DNA of 62,500 nt from Prorocentrum cordatum (lineage: Eukaryota; Sar; Dinophyceae; Prorocentrales; Prorocentraceae). The stretch lies in contig CAUYUJ010019107.1 of the NCBI GenBank assembly GCA_963575745.1, positions 15,001 through 77,500 of the forward strand, written 5' to 3'. Shown here one piece after another: positions 1 to 11,110 of this stretch. A program made the position numbers and the translations under genes. Position 1 is the stretch's first letter. Each line of letters starts with the position of its first letter. The notes beneath the pieces were generated by a model. That model saw nothing but the letters and a program-made list of their open reading frames with translations. It was not told the DNA's origin and ran no database searches.

Positions 1-520
1 GCGTCAAATCTGACGTCGTACCCCTCCCTCCCATCCCTTACCATGGCGCTGATTTTCTCTATCCGCGGACGGGGGGGGGAGGAAAGGAGGGAGGGAGGGG
101 GAGGGGGGAAGGGGGAGGGGACGGGGGAGCGGAGGGGGGGGGGTGTCAGGAGGGGTGGGGGGTAATGAAGGACGTCTGGGGCAATCTGGAAACCACTTGC
201 GTGGTGTGTGTTGATCTGTTGCTCGAGTTATGTTCATAATGCCTTTCATGTTCTTTCGCTATCATCCTCTTCGTCGTCACCCGACCTTGCAAAATTCGCC
301 GGCCCAACGGGCCAGAGGCGTGCTAAGATCTCCGGTAACTTGTTAACAATATTTCTAGCTCGCGCGCGCGGAGCGGCCCCTGGGGGCCCCCGGACGAAAA
401 GTACCCCGGCAAGGTCCCGAGAGAAGCCCGGGAGAAGCTCCCAGAGCACTCCAGGGGAGGGCCATTTTTCGACACCCCTCACGAGGATCGTGGCCTCCGA
501 GGGGGGAGCCGCAATCGACT
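1..520. other. Low-complexity G/C-rich stretch, no gene seen
   Basis: Positions 60-165 are a purine tract of G runs broken by single A residues. The remainder is C/G-rich and open in several frames on both strands only because stop codons are rare in such composition. I see no domain, no splice-like signal and no consistent codon pattern, so I do not call a gene here. Confidence 0.5.
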
Positions 521-524
521 ACCC

Positions 525-645
525 CCAAGAGCCCCCCAAGAGGCCCTGGGGGCCTCCAAAACGCCGCCAAGGAGCCCCAAGAGACTCCCAAGAGGTCCCC
601 AAGAGGCCCCCAAGAGGCCCTAAAGAGGGCTCCAGGGCCGGCGGC
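525..645. repeat. CCCAAGAGGCC minisatellite, short array
   Basis: Degenerate tandem copies of a 10-15 bp unit built on CCCAAGAGGCC. The same unit makes a longer array at 12,785-13,130, and a CAGGAGGCCC relative occurs at 37,195-37,440, so it is a genome-wide minisatellite family rather than local slippage. Confidence 0.75.
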
Positions 646-689
646 ATGAGCGAAGCGATTAAATAATCCGATAGCGAAGTCGCACCAAA

Positions 690-960
690 GTATTCGATAT
701 GTAATCGGCACATGAAGAATCAACTTGTAAATTGCCAACAGGAAAGATTCCGATCGAAAAACCGCGCAAAAGGCTTCTATGTGAAACCCATACAATAAGC
801 ATACATTCGCAAATCGCCCACAAAAGGATTCGTATTGAAATGCCATGCAAAAAAAGATTCGATGTGTAATCCATGCACTAGGAAGCGGCTTGTAAATCGC
901 CCAAAAAAGGACTTCCCTGTGAAAGGGAGCCAGAAACAATTTTGGACCCTCCGGGGGGAA
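690..960 (+). repeat. Degenerate AAAGGATTCG minisatellite
   Basis: Imperfect units of roughly 45 bp, each carrying a form of AAAGGATTCG(T/A)ATTG followed by AATC(G/C)CC or ATGC. The reverse-complement motif GAATCCT(T)TTG appears at 1,100-1,310 and builds the large array at 48,340-49,210. Any ORF here follows the repeat and is not a gene. Confidence 0.6.
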
Positions 961-1099
961 AATCGATAAAGAACTAAAATCCGTCGGCTTCCGATGTTGT
1001 TTGTGTTCCGAGGGCGAGGCACGAACGACAAAACAAAAACTGGAACCGACGGATTTCAGTTTGTTCTTTGTATTTTGTTTCAGGGTGGTCCGACACTTA

Positions 1100-1310
1100 T
1101 TATGTCTCCCTGTCAAAGGGGAATCCTTTTTGTCGGCGATGAAAGAACAGTTTTCTATTGCACGAATTACATATAGAATCCTTTTGTGCGGAATTTGAAT
1201 AGGTATCCTTTTGCGGGCGATCTACAAATAGACAAGGACAAATATACTCCTCGTGTGCGGCTTTTCAATGGAATTCCTCATGTGGGAGACTTGCATATTG
1301 ATTGGTTCTT
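1100..1310 (-). repeat. Inverted partner of the 690-960 minisatellite
   Basis: Units with GAATCCTTTTGT and GAATTCCTCATGT recur about every 45-60 bp in the opposite orientation to the 690-960 block. Together the two blocks form a loose inverted arrangement around 960-1,100. Confidence 0.5.
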
Positions 1311-1359
1311 TGTGGGGTGCATCGGGGTGAGCGACGAGGTCCGCGATGCTTTCTCGAGC

Positions 1360-1917
1360 TGGGTATCGTCGTCGTCGTCACCGTCGTCGTCACCGCTCCC
1401 GCACGCCTGAGCTTCAAGAGGGGCAGAAAGTAAATACAACTTACTACTGTAAGGATCGAAACCTCGCGGTGTCGAGTCTTTGTTCTGGATTTGCTCGCAT
1501 TCTCGAGAGACGTGCGATATTCTACGAGGAGTATCCTCCTCATCGCCTCCTATTCCGTCCTCTCCTCCCTCTTCCCTCCGCCATTCTCCCTCCTCTGTCC
1601 ATAGGTCCTCCCGTGCTTTCGCCCCCCCCCCCCCCTCCCTCCGTCTTTCGTCCGTCACACTTCTGTATGCCTGCTCCCTCCGCACCCCTCCCCCCCTCTG
1701 CCCGCCCCCCGCCCTCCTCGCTCACTCCCTCTGTTCCCTGTCCGTTCCCCGGCGGGCTCGCCCTCAGGAAGCAGTTTGCCGAGCGGGCGGCCTGCGTGGG
1801 ATATCGCGTACGGCCGCGATGTCCGTCTGCGTAAGGCCCCCGACGACGACGACGACGACGACATCGACGACGACGGCGACGACGACGATGACTACGACTA
1901 CGACTACGACTGCGAGT

Positions 1918-1948
<31 letters not shown>

Positions 1949-1960
1949 GTACGACGACGA
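1360..1960. repeat. GTC/CGA trinucleotide tracts with C/T-rich DNA between
   Basis: A short (GTC)n tract lies at 1,365-1,395 and a longer (CGA)n tract with TAC interruptions at 1,840-1,960. The DNA between is C/T-rich. Long open frames across it (poly-Thr, poly-Asp or poly-Arg depending on frame) are microsatellite translation products, not evidence of a gene. Confidence 0.8.
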
Positions 1961-2659
1961 CATGTGTAGTCCATGTCCTTTCATGCGTGCATTCTTGGGG
2001 ATCATCTTGGACTTGTTCGAAAGTCTTACTTAGCTCGAGGGTCAATGGGCCAAACCCGATCTAAGAATCCGTCGTTCAGAGTTGATGTTCAGGATCTCGT
2101 CCTTTTATACACTTCCTCTATGTCTGCTCCTCGCTGCTATCTCTATCGTCGCCCTCCTTGCTAGATCCGTCTCTCTCATCCCTCCTGTGCTTGCCATGCG
2201 TTTCGCTCGTTTTGTTGAGCTTGTTCAGCGCCCCTCTGGTGCGCATCCGCCGCCTGCCTCAACAAGGCACGAAGGCGCACGAGGAGGAACTGACAGCCCA
2301 CGGGAGTCCACACGCAAACAACCCAGGCACCACCTAGACAGCCACTCGTGGGGAGAGAACCGCGAGAACACCCAACTATACATTCCAAGACAAAGTGCCG
2401 TGCCAACGAGCTGCGGCTGGCTGGGCAGCGCGCGGTCGCCTTCCTCCGAAGCCGCGCATCCGAGAGGTGATGATGAGGGCGGCCCGGGGGCGGCGAGACG
2501 CGGCCTCCCGAGGCGAGGGCGGCCGAGGCCCGCCCCGACGCGGAGCTGGCCAGGACCTGGGAGGCGACATTCCTCCATGCACACGCGAGGCTGGGCCCTG
2601 ACATTTTCGAGAAAGGAAAACAAAGACAACCGACACACGCAGACAAACGCATGTCGTGC

Positions 2660-3173
2660 GATGCCCACCAGGAGGCGCTCCAACGCGCACGGCCGGGCCC
2701 AGTTCGGAGAGAAGAGCCGCGCGGACGTGTTCGAGAAAGCCTACCAAGCGTTGCACAAGAAGCACGAAGGAGCATCATGTTCGGAACGTGAAACTGCCCA
2801 TTGCATCCAGAATGCATTGTTGCTGGTGTCGGTGCGATCACACGCTCAACGATGATGAAAATCAGAAGCCACATTCCCAGGACCCCAAGAAGAGGCACGC
2901 CAAGGTCAGCGCCGACCTCGGTGACTCTCTGAGAACAAAGCGCGGCGCTGGCCAAAATAACTGCGCTCGTGGAAGACCTACCTGGCGCGCCAACCAGCGA
3001 GCGGCCCTGCCAGCGCCAACGCACGTTTGCACAACCACCGACGCGAGCAGCAACCAATTCACATAGTATATTGTTCCTGGATGCGATGTAAGGTCGGCTT
3101 GGCTTCGTGCAAGACAGGGCACTCAAAGGAGGCGTGCCCTGTTACGAACAACGCAATCAAACACGCATACTAA
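2660..3173 (+). pseudogene. Weak coding trace, unknown
   Basis: Three frames in turn read like protein on the plus strand: an acidic/basic mix with FGEKSRADVFEKAYQALHKK at about 2,700-2,765; a Cys-rich piece CCWCRCDHTL at about 2,817-2,846 followed by Lys-rich sequence; and at 3,080-3,173 a short run ending at TAA that contains RCKVGLASCKTGHSKEAC. The last resembles a zinc-knuckle-like C…C…GH…C pattern, but the spacing does not match the classic CCHC box. I do not recognise the protein. Frameshifts or introns would be needed to join the pieces. Confidence 0.25.
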
Positions 3174-3182
3174 AGATAATCA

Positions 3183-3330
3183 ACGACTTGCGTGCCGCCA
3201 ACAACGCACATGGCAATTCCGCTGCTTGAGAAACAAGACATTCAAGAAGTGAGTGTTTTTTGCACGAATTGCGCAACCATGCAAAAGACTTGCGCGCAAC
3301 CAGCAACGCCAATGGCAGATGGCTGCTCCA
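3183..3330 (+). repeat. Diverged tandem duplication, ~103-bp period
   Basis: The 45 bp at 3,183-3,225 (GACTTGCGTGCCGCC…ATGGCA) recur with changes at 3,286-3,330 (GACTTGCGCGCAACC…ATGGCA). In one frame both copies read DLRA(A/T)(N/S)NA(H/N)G, which hints that the duplication arose in a coding sequence. Confidence 0.5.
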
Positions 3331-3581
3331 ATCGATCGCTCTACAACAACGCAGAAAATACACGCGCAACACGCAGAACATTGGGAGAGTGACGATCTTT
3401 TCATTGAGAGCAGGACCTTTCCAGATAAAAGCCGGGGCTGTTTACCTCATCAGTTGTGGTAGTTCATGTGTTTCTGGTGTGTAGAACTTCTATGTATATG
3501 TATGTATATATACACAGAATCTACAACCGTTGACAAGATTCGGACCAGTAATTTACAACATGCACTAGTTTTGTTTAAACG

Positions 3582-4527
3582 GTGTTGGGAAAGGGGCCCA
3601 CGAACAAACGCCTCTTTTGGGGCGCTGCGGTCGAGGAGACTGCCGTTGCCAAGACGCACGCCCTTTCCGAACACGCACCTGATATTACTCGCGCCCTCTG
3701 GGACGCACAGCCGACCAGCCGAGCGCATTTCGTGGATAGATTGTGTTCTGATGTGCTGGCCAGGCTGTGCAGGTTTTCCCATTTGCGCGAGGTCTATCCA
3801 AATCTTAAACGCGCTTGCAAGAATGCGATGCACTTCGCATAGAGATTGGATAAGGCGTCCAATGGAAAGCCAACCTCGTTTTCGCGCGCTGTGAGGCGCT
3901 GCTTGGCTAAACTACGCATGGGTGGTTTCTGGCACACGGAATACCACAAGGCAGCCCAGGGGGCCCCCGTCTTCTAAACTCCAGTCGAGAAAGACAACCA
4001 TGGCAGTTTCTAAGCGCCGCCGCCTGTATGAAATGATCAAAACATATTCCTACGTCAACGATATGATTCGACCATGGATGGGACTCGAGGAAGACGTTGC
4101 CGCCATTTGCTTGACCCACGAACACATGCTCACGAGGAAAACAGGGGGCGGCAAGGCGACTGTGATGAGCAGTCTCCAGCATGCGACGAGACGCGACGGT
4201 CTGGGTTGCGATCTGAACGTGTGCAAATACGATGCGAACGATCCTTCCGACGATGTCATATATGGCACGACCCGCAACAAGGGTTTCCGTAGGCAGCTGA
4301 ATGCTTTCGATCGGAACGTGATGTCCCTGACTCGTCGGCACGCAGTCTGCGCTGCCAAAATTGCGACGATGCACGAGCTCTTCGCTTCGTTCGCGTCCCA
4401 ACTGGCGCAGGATATGACGCATAGATTCGACGAGCACGAGGTCATCAGCAAATTCTGTGAATACCTGGTGGGCATGGCGCCCTTCAAGTTTTTCGCCTCG
4501 CATGCGCCGCTCTGTCCAGGCCAATGA
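3582..4527 (+). pseudogene. Unrecognised ~310-codon protein gene, interrupted
   Basis: The first frame (3,582-3,977) reads as an alpha-helical protein (e.g. HFVDRLCSDVLARLCRFSHL) with an in-frame TAG at 3,840-3,842, after which the same frame stays protein-like to TAA at 3,975. A second frame (3,922-4,527, 201 residues) takes over with an overlap: MAVSKRRRLYEMIKTYSYVN, then a charged helical body ending FCEYLVGMAPFKFFASHAPL. Amino-acid usage (His, Met, Phe, Tyr, Trp all present) differs from the Gly/Arg/Pro shadow frames around it, so I believe it is or was translated. One stop and one frameshift must be crossed to make one chain. I see no domain I can name. It could equally be two small genes or part of an unknown mobile element. 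Confidence 0.45.
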
Positions 4528-4674
4528 GAGCGTGGACCTCTCGGAGCCCCCGCCCAATGCGAAGCGCACTCGCATGCGGCCAGCCAGTGTCGCGCCGTAG
4601 TGGTTTCACATGTGTTTCAAACTTTCGTAAATAGCCGATGCAGCTAGGAATCATCAGGACACCAGGAATGTGAA

Positions 4675-4745
4675 TCAGAGAGAAAGAGAGAAAGAGAGAG
4701 AGAGAGGAGAGAAGGATAGAGAGAGCGAGAAAAAGAGAGAGAGAG

Positions 4746-4776
<31 letters not shown>

Positions 4777-4802
4777 AAAAGAGAGAGAGAGAGAGAGAAG
4801 GA
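4675..4802. repeat. (GA)n microsatellite
   Basis: Imperfect GA/GAAA dinucleotide run of about 125 bp. The downstream DNA to about 5,060 stays purine-rich with a G run near 4,975. Confidence 0.9.
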
Positions 4803-5094
4803 TGCGTTTCATGTGGGGAGCTGCTACGCCAGATCAGGCCGCGGATCCAGGGGAGTCGAGCCGGATTGAGCAGGATCGAGACAGACAAAGCGGGAGCAAG
4901 CCAAATCAAACCAGATTCCAGTCCAGGGAAAGGTCAAAATTTAACCTCCCAGGAATTGCATCCGAAAGGGGGAGGGGGGGGGGGGCGAGAACGGGGAGGA
5001 CAATGAGAAGAAGCAGGAGGGATGAGGGGGAAGAAGAGGGAGGGGGGAGGAGGGAGTGGAATCGGAATCGGAATCGAACTCCGGGGGCACTCGG

Positions 5095-5290
5095 TCTGTC
5101 TAATCCAATAAAATGCCTGGGCAACTAGTGGCCGCATTCGCCAGTTTACATCTTCCAGCTTAAAAACCTGCTTTCGCCCTGAAAGCCTTTTCAGGATCAA
5201 CAAGGCCGCCTGCGCTGGAAGGGAACACTGCCTGCACAGGCGGTCCGAGGCGCCCTCGCTTGCCCACTGGGCTGCGTGGCCTCCCCACAC
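5095..5290 (-). pseudogene. Short coding-like stretch, unknown
   Basis: On the minus strand a frame reads SDRLCRQCSLPAQAALLILK and then VFKLEDVNWRMRPLVAQAFY, with mixed hydrophobic and charged residues unlike the flanking low-complexity frames. It is flanked downstream by a GA-rich tract (4,960-5,070). It may be an exon or a fragment of the minus-strand coding region at 5.7-6.6 kb. No domain recognised. Confidence 0.3.
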
Positions 5291-5734
5291 CGCGACACCG
5301 CAGATATTCTAGGCCGAGAGGAGGGGCCGGCCAGCCAACCCATGGACGGCGGGGACACAGAGGCCATTCCCACCACCCACGGGCACGACAGACCAGCGAC
5401 CCACTCCCGGATCACCCCTCCGAACACATGCCAAACAGTTAGTTGTGATGTCGGTTTCTGGGCAGGGGGGGGGAGCTTGGTTTCCTGACGAAGGCTCGGC
5501 GACTCGCTCTGGCCGCCCCCCCCCCCCTCTCCCCCCCTTCTCTTTCTTTCATCCGCCTGGTCGGCGGCTGAAGTGCAAGGCTGGTACCAGAGATCCCTGG
5601 GTGACGCGGCGCCGCCTCAGGCGTCGCTTGACCTCGCTCCACCAGCTGATGCTACCGATGAGAGATCGGCCCAGTCTGCACTCGCTGCGCTGCAGTGAGT
5701 CTCGTCGGTTCTGGCACCAGCTCAAGCTCCAGCT

Positions 5735-6640
5735 CTACTTCTTGCCCCCCTTGCCCTTCGACGCTGACGACGCGCCCCCGAGCCCCTCGAGGAGCTCCTG
5801 CGCTGCGCGCTCCAGAGGGCCTCTGGGGGCGGGCCAGTGCTTCTTGATGCCTCCGTCCTGAGCCAGCACATCGAAAAATCGCCGCCTGGGCTGCGCCGAA
5901 CTCCGTGCCCATCGCAATCGTAACTTCTGCCAGGCCTGTCTTCCCGCCCTTTGCTTTGGCGGGCTTGCGCATGCAGCGCGTCGTTTTGCCCGACAGGTCG
6001 GGAGGTGACTTTCCATCCGCCACCGCTTGTCTCCCAGAACTCCGACGGGATCCTCCTGCTGCTCTCCTCGATCTTGATCGACGGCTGGCCGAGTCCCATC
6101 ATGGGCTCTGCGAATGCGCGCGCGCAGGGAAGCCCCGGGCGGTCTTGAGCGGAGGGGCCATTTGTTTGCAGGCGTTCGTTGACTCATGGTGCGACTTCCC
6201 TTGGTCGAGCATCTGGGCGGCGACTGATCCCGTGGCGCCCGCGAACGCCGCGCTCCACGACACGCCCGTTATCTCTGATCTCGGCCGCGCTTGCCAAGCT
6301 CAGCTCTGTTGAGACGATGAGCGGCTTATCGATTGCGATCGCGTCTCGCCTTCGTCGAGCAGCTCCTGCGCCTGCGCCGTGCGAGCTGGCTCTTCGCCGC
6401 CGCTGCCGCCCCCGGGCGCGGCCCCCTTCAATCCCTGGGCGGGCGCGGCGAGGACGGGCGCGCCGATCTCGGCGCCGCCCCTGGCGCGGGGCAAGCTCGA
6501 TGCACTTCTCACCTCGAGCAACGCTCGAGAGAAGGTGGCGCTGGGCCACCTTGGCGCAACTGACCGATGCGAGGCAATGCGGGCGCGCGCTCGTCGTCGC
6601 AATTTCGTCCGCACATCCCGCTGTCCGTGTTTGGCCATCC
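5735..6640 (-). pseudogene. Decayed minus-strand protein gene, unknown
   Basis: Reading on the minus strand, protein-like sequence passes through at least four frames: IDKPLIVSTELSLASAAEIR (near 6,300), AAQMLDQGKSHHESTNACKQ (near 6,200), MMGLGQPSIKIEESSRRIPS (near 6,090), KAKGGKTGLAEVTIAMGTEF (near 5,930) and FFDVLAQDGGIKKHWPAPRG, ending with a Lys/Gly-rich tail at a stop at 5,735. Each segment is 40-60 residues. Frequent single-base frameshifts, rather than introns, best explain the pattern, so this is either an old pseudogene or a coding region with unpolished indels. The tail resembles retroelement ORFs in style, but I cannot name a family. Confidence 0.35.
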
Positions 6641-7140
6641 GATGTTGTGCTACTGCTTTATAAGTGCCGAATCAAGCCGAGCATGTTATCGCATCTTCCA
6701 AAACGAACCCACATTGACATCCTCCTCCACCTGTGGTTCCTGGAATATCTCGCGGGCCCCTCGCGTCGTCTTGAAGCCCTGGGCGGCAAGCAGGAGAGAG
6801 AACTCACTGTTGACATGCATGCGCGCTGTCGCACGGCTTCCGTCTGCCAAGCTCTTCGCCCCACGAACCCCTAGGACGGCCCGCGACCGCGGCCCCGGAC
6901 ATGGCCCCAACGCGGGCCCCAGAGGCACCCGCGACGACCCCGAGAAGTGCTCGTTGGGGGCGCGACATCTCGAGCACTCCACCCAAGGGCCATTCCCGGG
7001 GTCAGTCAGCCAGTCTCTCGGAGGGCGCTTTTTCCATACCTAGGCTCTGCCTAGAGGGTTCTTACTTGGTTTGCTGAAAGGGGCGGGCAGTGGAAAACGC
7101 CCCGGACGGCCCCCCCAGTCCCCGCCCCGCGGTTCCCCCA
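6640..7140. other. No gene supported
   Basis: GC-rich DNA with several open frames on both strands and no coherent one. The stretch ends in a C-rich segment immediately before the TTAGC array. Confidence 0.4.
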
Positions 7141-7144
7141 GGTA

Positions 7145-7740
7145 CGTCCCCTTAGCTTAGCGTTGCTTATCTCATCTTAGCTTAGCTTAGCTTTAGCTTA
7201 GCTTAGCTTAGCTCTAGCTTGATCTTAGCATCGCTTAGCTGTAGCTTAGCTTAGCTTAGCTTAGCTTAGCCTAGCCTAGCTTTAGCGTTAGCTTTCGCTT
7301 TCGCTTAGCTTAGCTTAGCTTAGCTTAGCTTAGCTTAGCTTCGTTTAGCTTATCTCAGCTTAGCTCAGCTTGAGCTGAGCTTGAGCTGAGCTTGGGCTTA
7401 GCTTTAGCTTAACTTTAGCTGAGCTTTAGCTGAGCTTTAGTTTAGCTTTAGCTGGGCGTTTAGCTTAGCGTTAACTTAGCTCTAGCTTAGCTGCAACGTA
7501 GCTCTAGCGTAGGTTGAGCTTAGCTTTAGCTTAGATTGAGCTAAGCTTTAGCTTAACGTTAGCTTAGCTTTAGTTCAACTTTAGCTTAGCTCTAACTTAG
7601 CTTCAGCTTAGCTTTAGCTTAGCTTTAGCTTAGCTTTAGCTTAGCTTTAGCTTAGCTTCTGCTTAGCTTTAGCGCAGCTTCATCTTAGCTTCAGCTTAGC
7701 TTTAGCTTAGCTTTGACTTAGCTTTAGTTTAACTTTACTG
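7145..7740. repeat. (TTAGC)n / (TTTAGC)n satellite
   Basis: About 600 bp made almost entirely of TTAGC and TTTAGC units, with rare point variants (GAGCT, TTCGC). It starts and stops sharply. The unit is AGCT-rich and self-complementary in part. It differs from the TTTAGGG telomere repeat of dinoflagellates, so I call it a simple satellite. Confidence 0.95.
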
Positions 7741-8960
7741 CTACTACTAATGCTGCTTTCCTAAGGGCTCCAACTCCTAGGTCGGGTCGAACTGGGATAT
7801 TTTTTGTTTATCATATTGGGAGTCATGGGGGCTTCATGGGGACTTCTCGCAATGTCTTTTGGGGAGGTCCTGGGGGCTCCTGGGCGGGCCGCGGGGGGCC
7901 GTCGTGGGCGCTTCTCGGGGGGCCACTGGCGGGTCGGATTGCCGCGTCAATCAGGTCGAGGCCGAGGCGGCCCCCATCCGCGACCCGGGCAACTACCCTC
8001 ACGCTGCCCGCGAGCCCCGGAGGCGCCCGGAAGCGTCGCGAGCGGCCGCGCGGGAGGCCCCATTCGCGAGATTGGCCGGCCCCAATGCGACGAAAGTCGG
8101 AGCGGATTTCCCCGTCCAGTTCGCCGTCGCGCCCAGCCCCGCGCCCGGAATTACGCGCGCGGAGCCACCGCAAGTGGCGGACCGCAGCGCCCCGATGAGC
8201 AAATCTCGGGGGCAGAAATCCGGGGGGGGCGTTGGGCGGCGGAGGTCCGCATGCCCCCATGCCCGTAGTTCGTCCTGAAAACGGGAGGCGATCGCCATGG
8301 ATGCGGGAGGCGCCAGGCTGGAAACTCAGGGGGTCTATGGGGGCGCGTTGGAGGGCGGGCGTCCGCGCTCGAATGGGCCCCCCCTCGGCCCCCCCAGGTC
8401 CTTCGCGTGGGCCCGTGCGTCTATGCGCATCTGGCCTTCTCTGTCCTGGGCCTCCTCGAGGGCCTCTCCCAGTGTCCCTCCAGGAAGCTCCCTGGGGGCA
8501 TGTCAGGGGCCCCTCGCAACGTCGGAAGGGTTTTAGGAGGACTTCACGAGAGCCCTGAAACGCATCCAAAAACGCTTAACACCGGATGGGTTTCAGGAGG
8601 ACTTCACGAGAGCCCTGAAGCGCATCCAACAAAGTCTGGCCCCCAAGAAGGCCCCAAGGGGATTGCGCCAGCGCGAGGGGCGCGCCGAATCGGCCGCGGC
8701 GGCGCCATGCGAGCGCCCTCAGCGAAGCTGTAACCAGAGCCCCTTGCGGGGCGCGAAACGCGCGAGAGGCGCGCCGAAATCAACGGGGCGGTGCCGCGCG
8801 AGCGCATCCAGCGGGGCCGCGGGGAGGGGCGCGCGCGGAGCAAGAAGCGCGCGAGACGCGCGTCGAAACGAACGCGCGGACGGAGCAGAAACAAGAAATG
8901 AGGCGGAGGGGGGGGTGGAACGCGGGGCTGCGGATTAGAAGCGAGGTCCCAACGCGCAAA
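7741..8960. other. GC-rich spacer with a 59-bp tandem pair
   Basis: No gene is supported. A duplicated 42-bp core (AGGAGGACTTCACGAGAGCC…GCATCCAA) occurs at 8,531-8,571 and 8,590-8,632, a 59-60 bp period. From 8,660 to 8,930 the DNA is dominated by GCGCG and GAGCGC words. Confidence 0.5.
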
Positions 8961-9212
8961 TAAATTGGGAAATGCATTCAGAAATCTACGGCGTTGCAAA
9001 CATGTTCGCGCCCTCGGTTCGCCGGTCACGCGGCGCGCAAGATGGCGCACGCGCGCGAGCGGGCTGCCGAGATCACCCCGACGCGGCCCCGAGGCCCCGA
9101 GAGGGGCCCGCGGCGCCCCCAGAACGGCCCAAGCAGGCCCGCAAAAAGAAACCCGACTTGGCGCCCCGAGGCTGCCGCGCGGGGGCGGCCGCCGAAAACC
9201 CCCGTCGAGCCC

Positions 9213-11110
9213 CTAAGAAACGCCTGAGACGGCCCCGCGGGCCCCCGAGAGGCCCCCAGAAAACCCTTCGGAGACCTCAACGGAAGCGCCGCAGAGACCC
9301 CGCAATTGTTGTCCACGACCCAGGGGCGGTGGAGTGCCGGACCAAAAGCCAATGAAGGCCCCCCCCCCGCGCCACCGACGGAACTCCCCGCCGGCGCGGG
9401 CGCTCGGCCCCAGTGGTGCCCGAGCGCTGTGTTCGCATTCCTTCGCTGGCGATGACGTTTCTGCAGTCGCCTCGGCTCGAGACCCGCGGCGGCGCGCGCC
9501 GTGCGCGACGCGGCCCGCGCCCTGCAATGGCCCGGAAGTCCCTGTCCCGAATCTCCCTAGGCGCCACGATGGCGCGGGGGTCAAATGCGAAGATTCCGAT
9601 GGTCGCGCGGGCACGGGCGCGGGTTGTTGGATCATGCTATACTCCCTTTCTTAATTAAGACTATGACATCCTGTTTCAGAGGCTCCTCCAGCATCTCCTC
9701 CTCCGAAGACACCTGCAACCGCCGCGACCGAATGCGCCTTCCAACCGCCCCCGAAGAAAACCACCCTCGTCATCGAGCCCATGTGCTTCCTCACGCATCA
9801 TTGAGGTTGGAGGGCCCATGGGTCCCATTCGTTTCCCAGGTCGAGCTCCGCAATCGACGGCTCGGTCTCGGAAGAAGTGCCCGGGCACGGGGGCGAGAAT
9901 CTGGCCATTCCTTCACTGGTGGCCGCCAGGTCTGAATCCTCCGTAAACGCCGCGCCCGCGTCGCAAGACTTGCAGGCGCCGCGCGCCACAGCCCCGATGC
10001 TTGCGCCGTGCTCAATGCGCGATGTTGAAGGCCAGCGTCAGTTTCCCGCATCACATGCCCCCCCCCCCTTGCTCTCCCACGCTGTTGCTCGGAGCAAATA
10101 TAGGCTCGATTGCAGCGTAGCGCAGTCAGTGTTTTGCGCGCAGCATACGAGGGGCGCGCCTTCCACGCGCCACGGGGTGCGCCCGCGTAGCCAAACAGCT
10201 GACAGCGGGCACAGGGCCGCCGCCACCGCCATCTTGCGGCGCAAATTCAACTGCGCAGCTGCAGTTCGCGCCAAAGCATCCCCTTAGATATAGGGCGCGC
10301 GCGCTGCGCGGGGCGGGAAGGGCACCCCCCTGCATCCTGAGGTCTCTGGCATAGGCCCCCAACCCAGCCCCCGAAACGACAAGTATAATATTTTGCTCGC
10401 TCACGTTTTGCTTGCGGCCGATCTCGGCCAGGACCCGATCCCGATCCCGGAGGAAGTGGGCTCGCCCACCCACGCGCGCAAGCTCCCGCCATCCATGGCG
10501 GGCCCCGCCGAGTAGAAACGCCAGCGCATCATCTGCGCATGGGCTGAGCGACGCATCGACAGCTCGATTCAGGAAGGGGTGCTGAGTGACCAACTCCCCC
10601 CCGTCAAGCATCAGGTCGCTTTCCTCGGCCCTGGATGGCCGTCTGACGCGCTTGCGCGAATTTTCGCGCCATGTCGGGCCCCCCCATCATTCCCCCGCAT
10701 TCTGGCTTGAAGAACAGGGGGCCCTCTCCGCGAGGCAACGACGCAGCGGCCCCCCCAAATCTCCGGCACCCTAGGCGGGCGAGGCCGTCCCCCACCAGCT
10801 CCGCTGCAGCGGCCAGCATGTGAGCCCGTCTCATACTCGCAGAGGCATTCGCGAGGTCGTGGGCGCGAGCGAGGCCCGAGCGGCCCGCCCGACGGTTTCG
10901 CCACATCTAATGAGCGAATGGGGCGATGGCATTCTCCTTGCCGCGATGGGCGAAGAAGCCCTGCACCTGGGGCGGCGGCGCGGGGGTCGAGGAGCGAGTG
11001 GAGCGCCGGCCCCGTTCCGGACGGAGGGGGGAGATGGATCGTCCCGACCCCCGAGGCCGCGCCCCCGAATGAGGCCCCGTCATCTTTTCTAGCCCAGGAT
11101 ACCCCCATGC
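9213..11110 (-). pseudogene. Decayed minus-strand coding region, unknown
   Basis: Protein-like segments follow one another on the minus strand in changing frames. The best is 10,126-10,611 (162 codons), beginning MLDGGELVTQHPFLNRAVDA and containing RVLAEIGRKQNVSEQNIILV. Others lie at 9,676-9,888 (PPTSMMREEAHGLDDEGGFL) and within 10,611-11,108. Ala/Arg/Gly-rich linkers separate them. It lies downstream, in transcriptional sense, of the LINE endonuclease at 12-13.7 kb, but I find no reverse-transcriptase box in it, so I do not assign it to that element with confidence. Confidence 0.3.

Noticed and set aside
60-165. G-quadruplex promoter
   Set aside because: The G runs could form quadruplexes but no gene start follows and such tracts are scattered through the window.
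7145-7740. Interstitial telomere tract
   Set aside because: The unit TTAGC/TTTAGC lacks the GGG of the TTTAGGG-type repeat.
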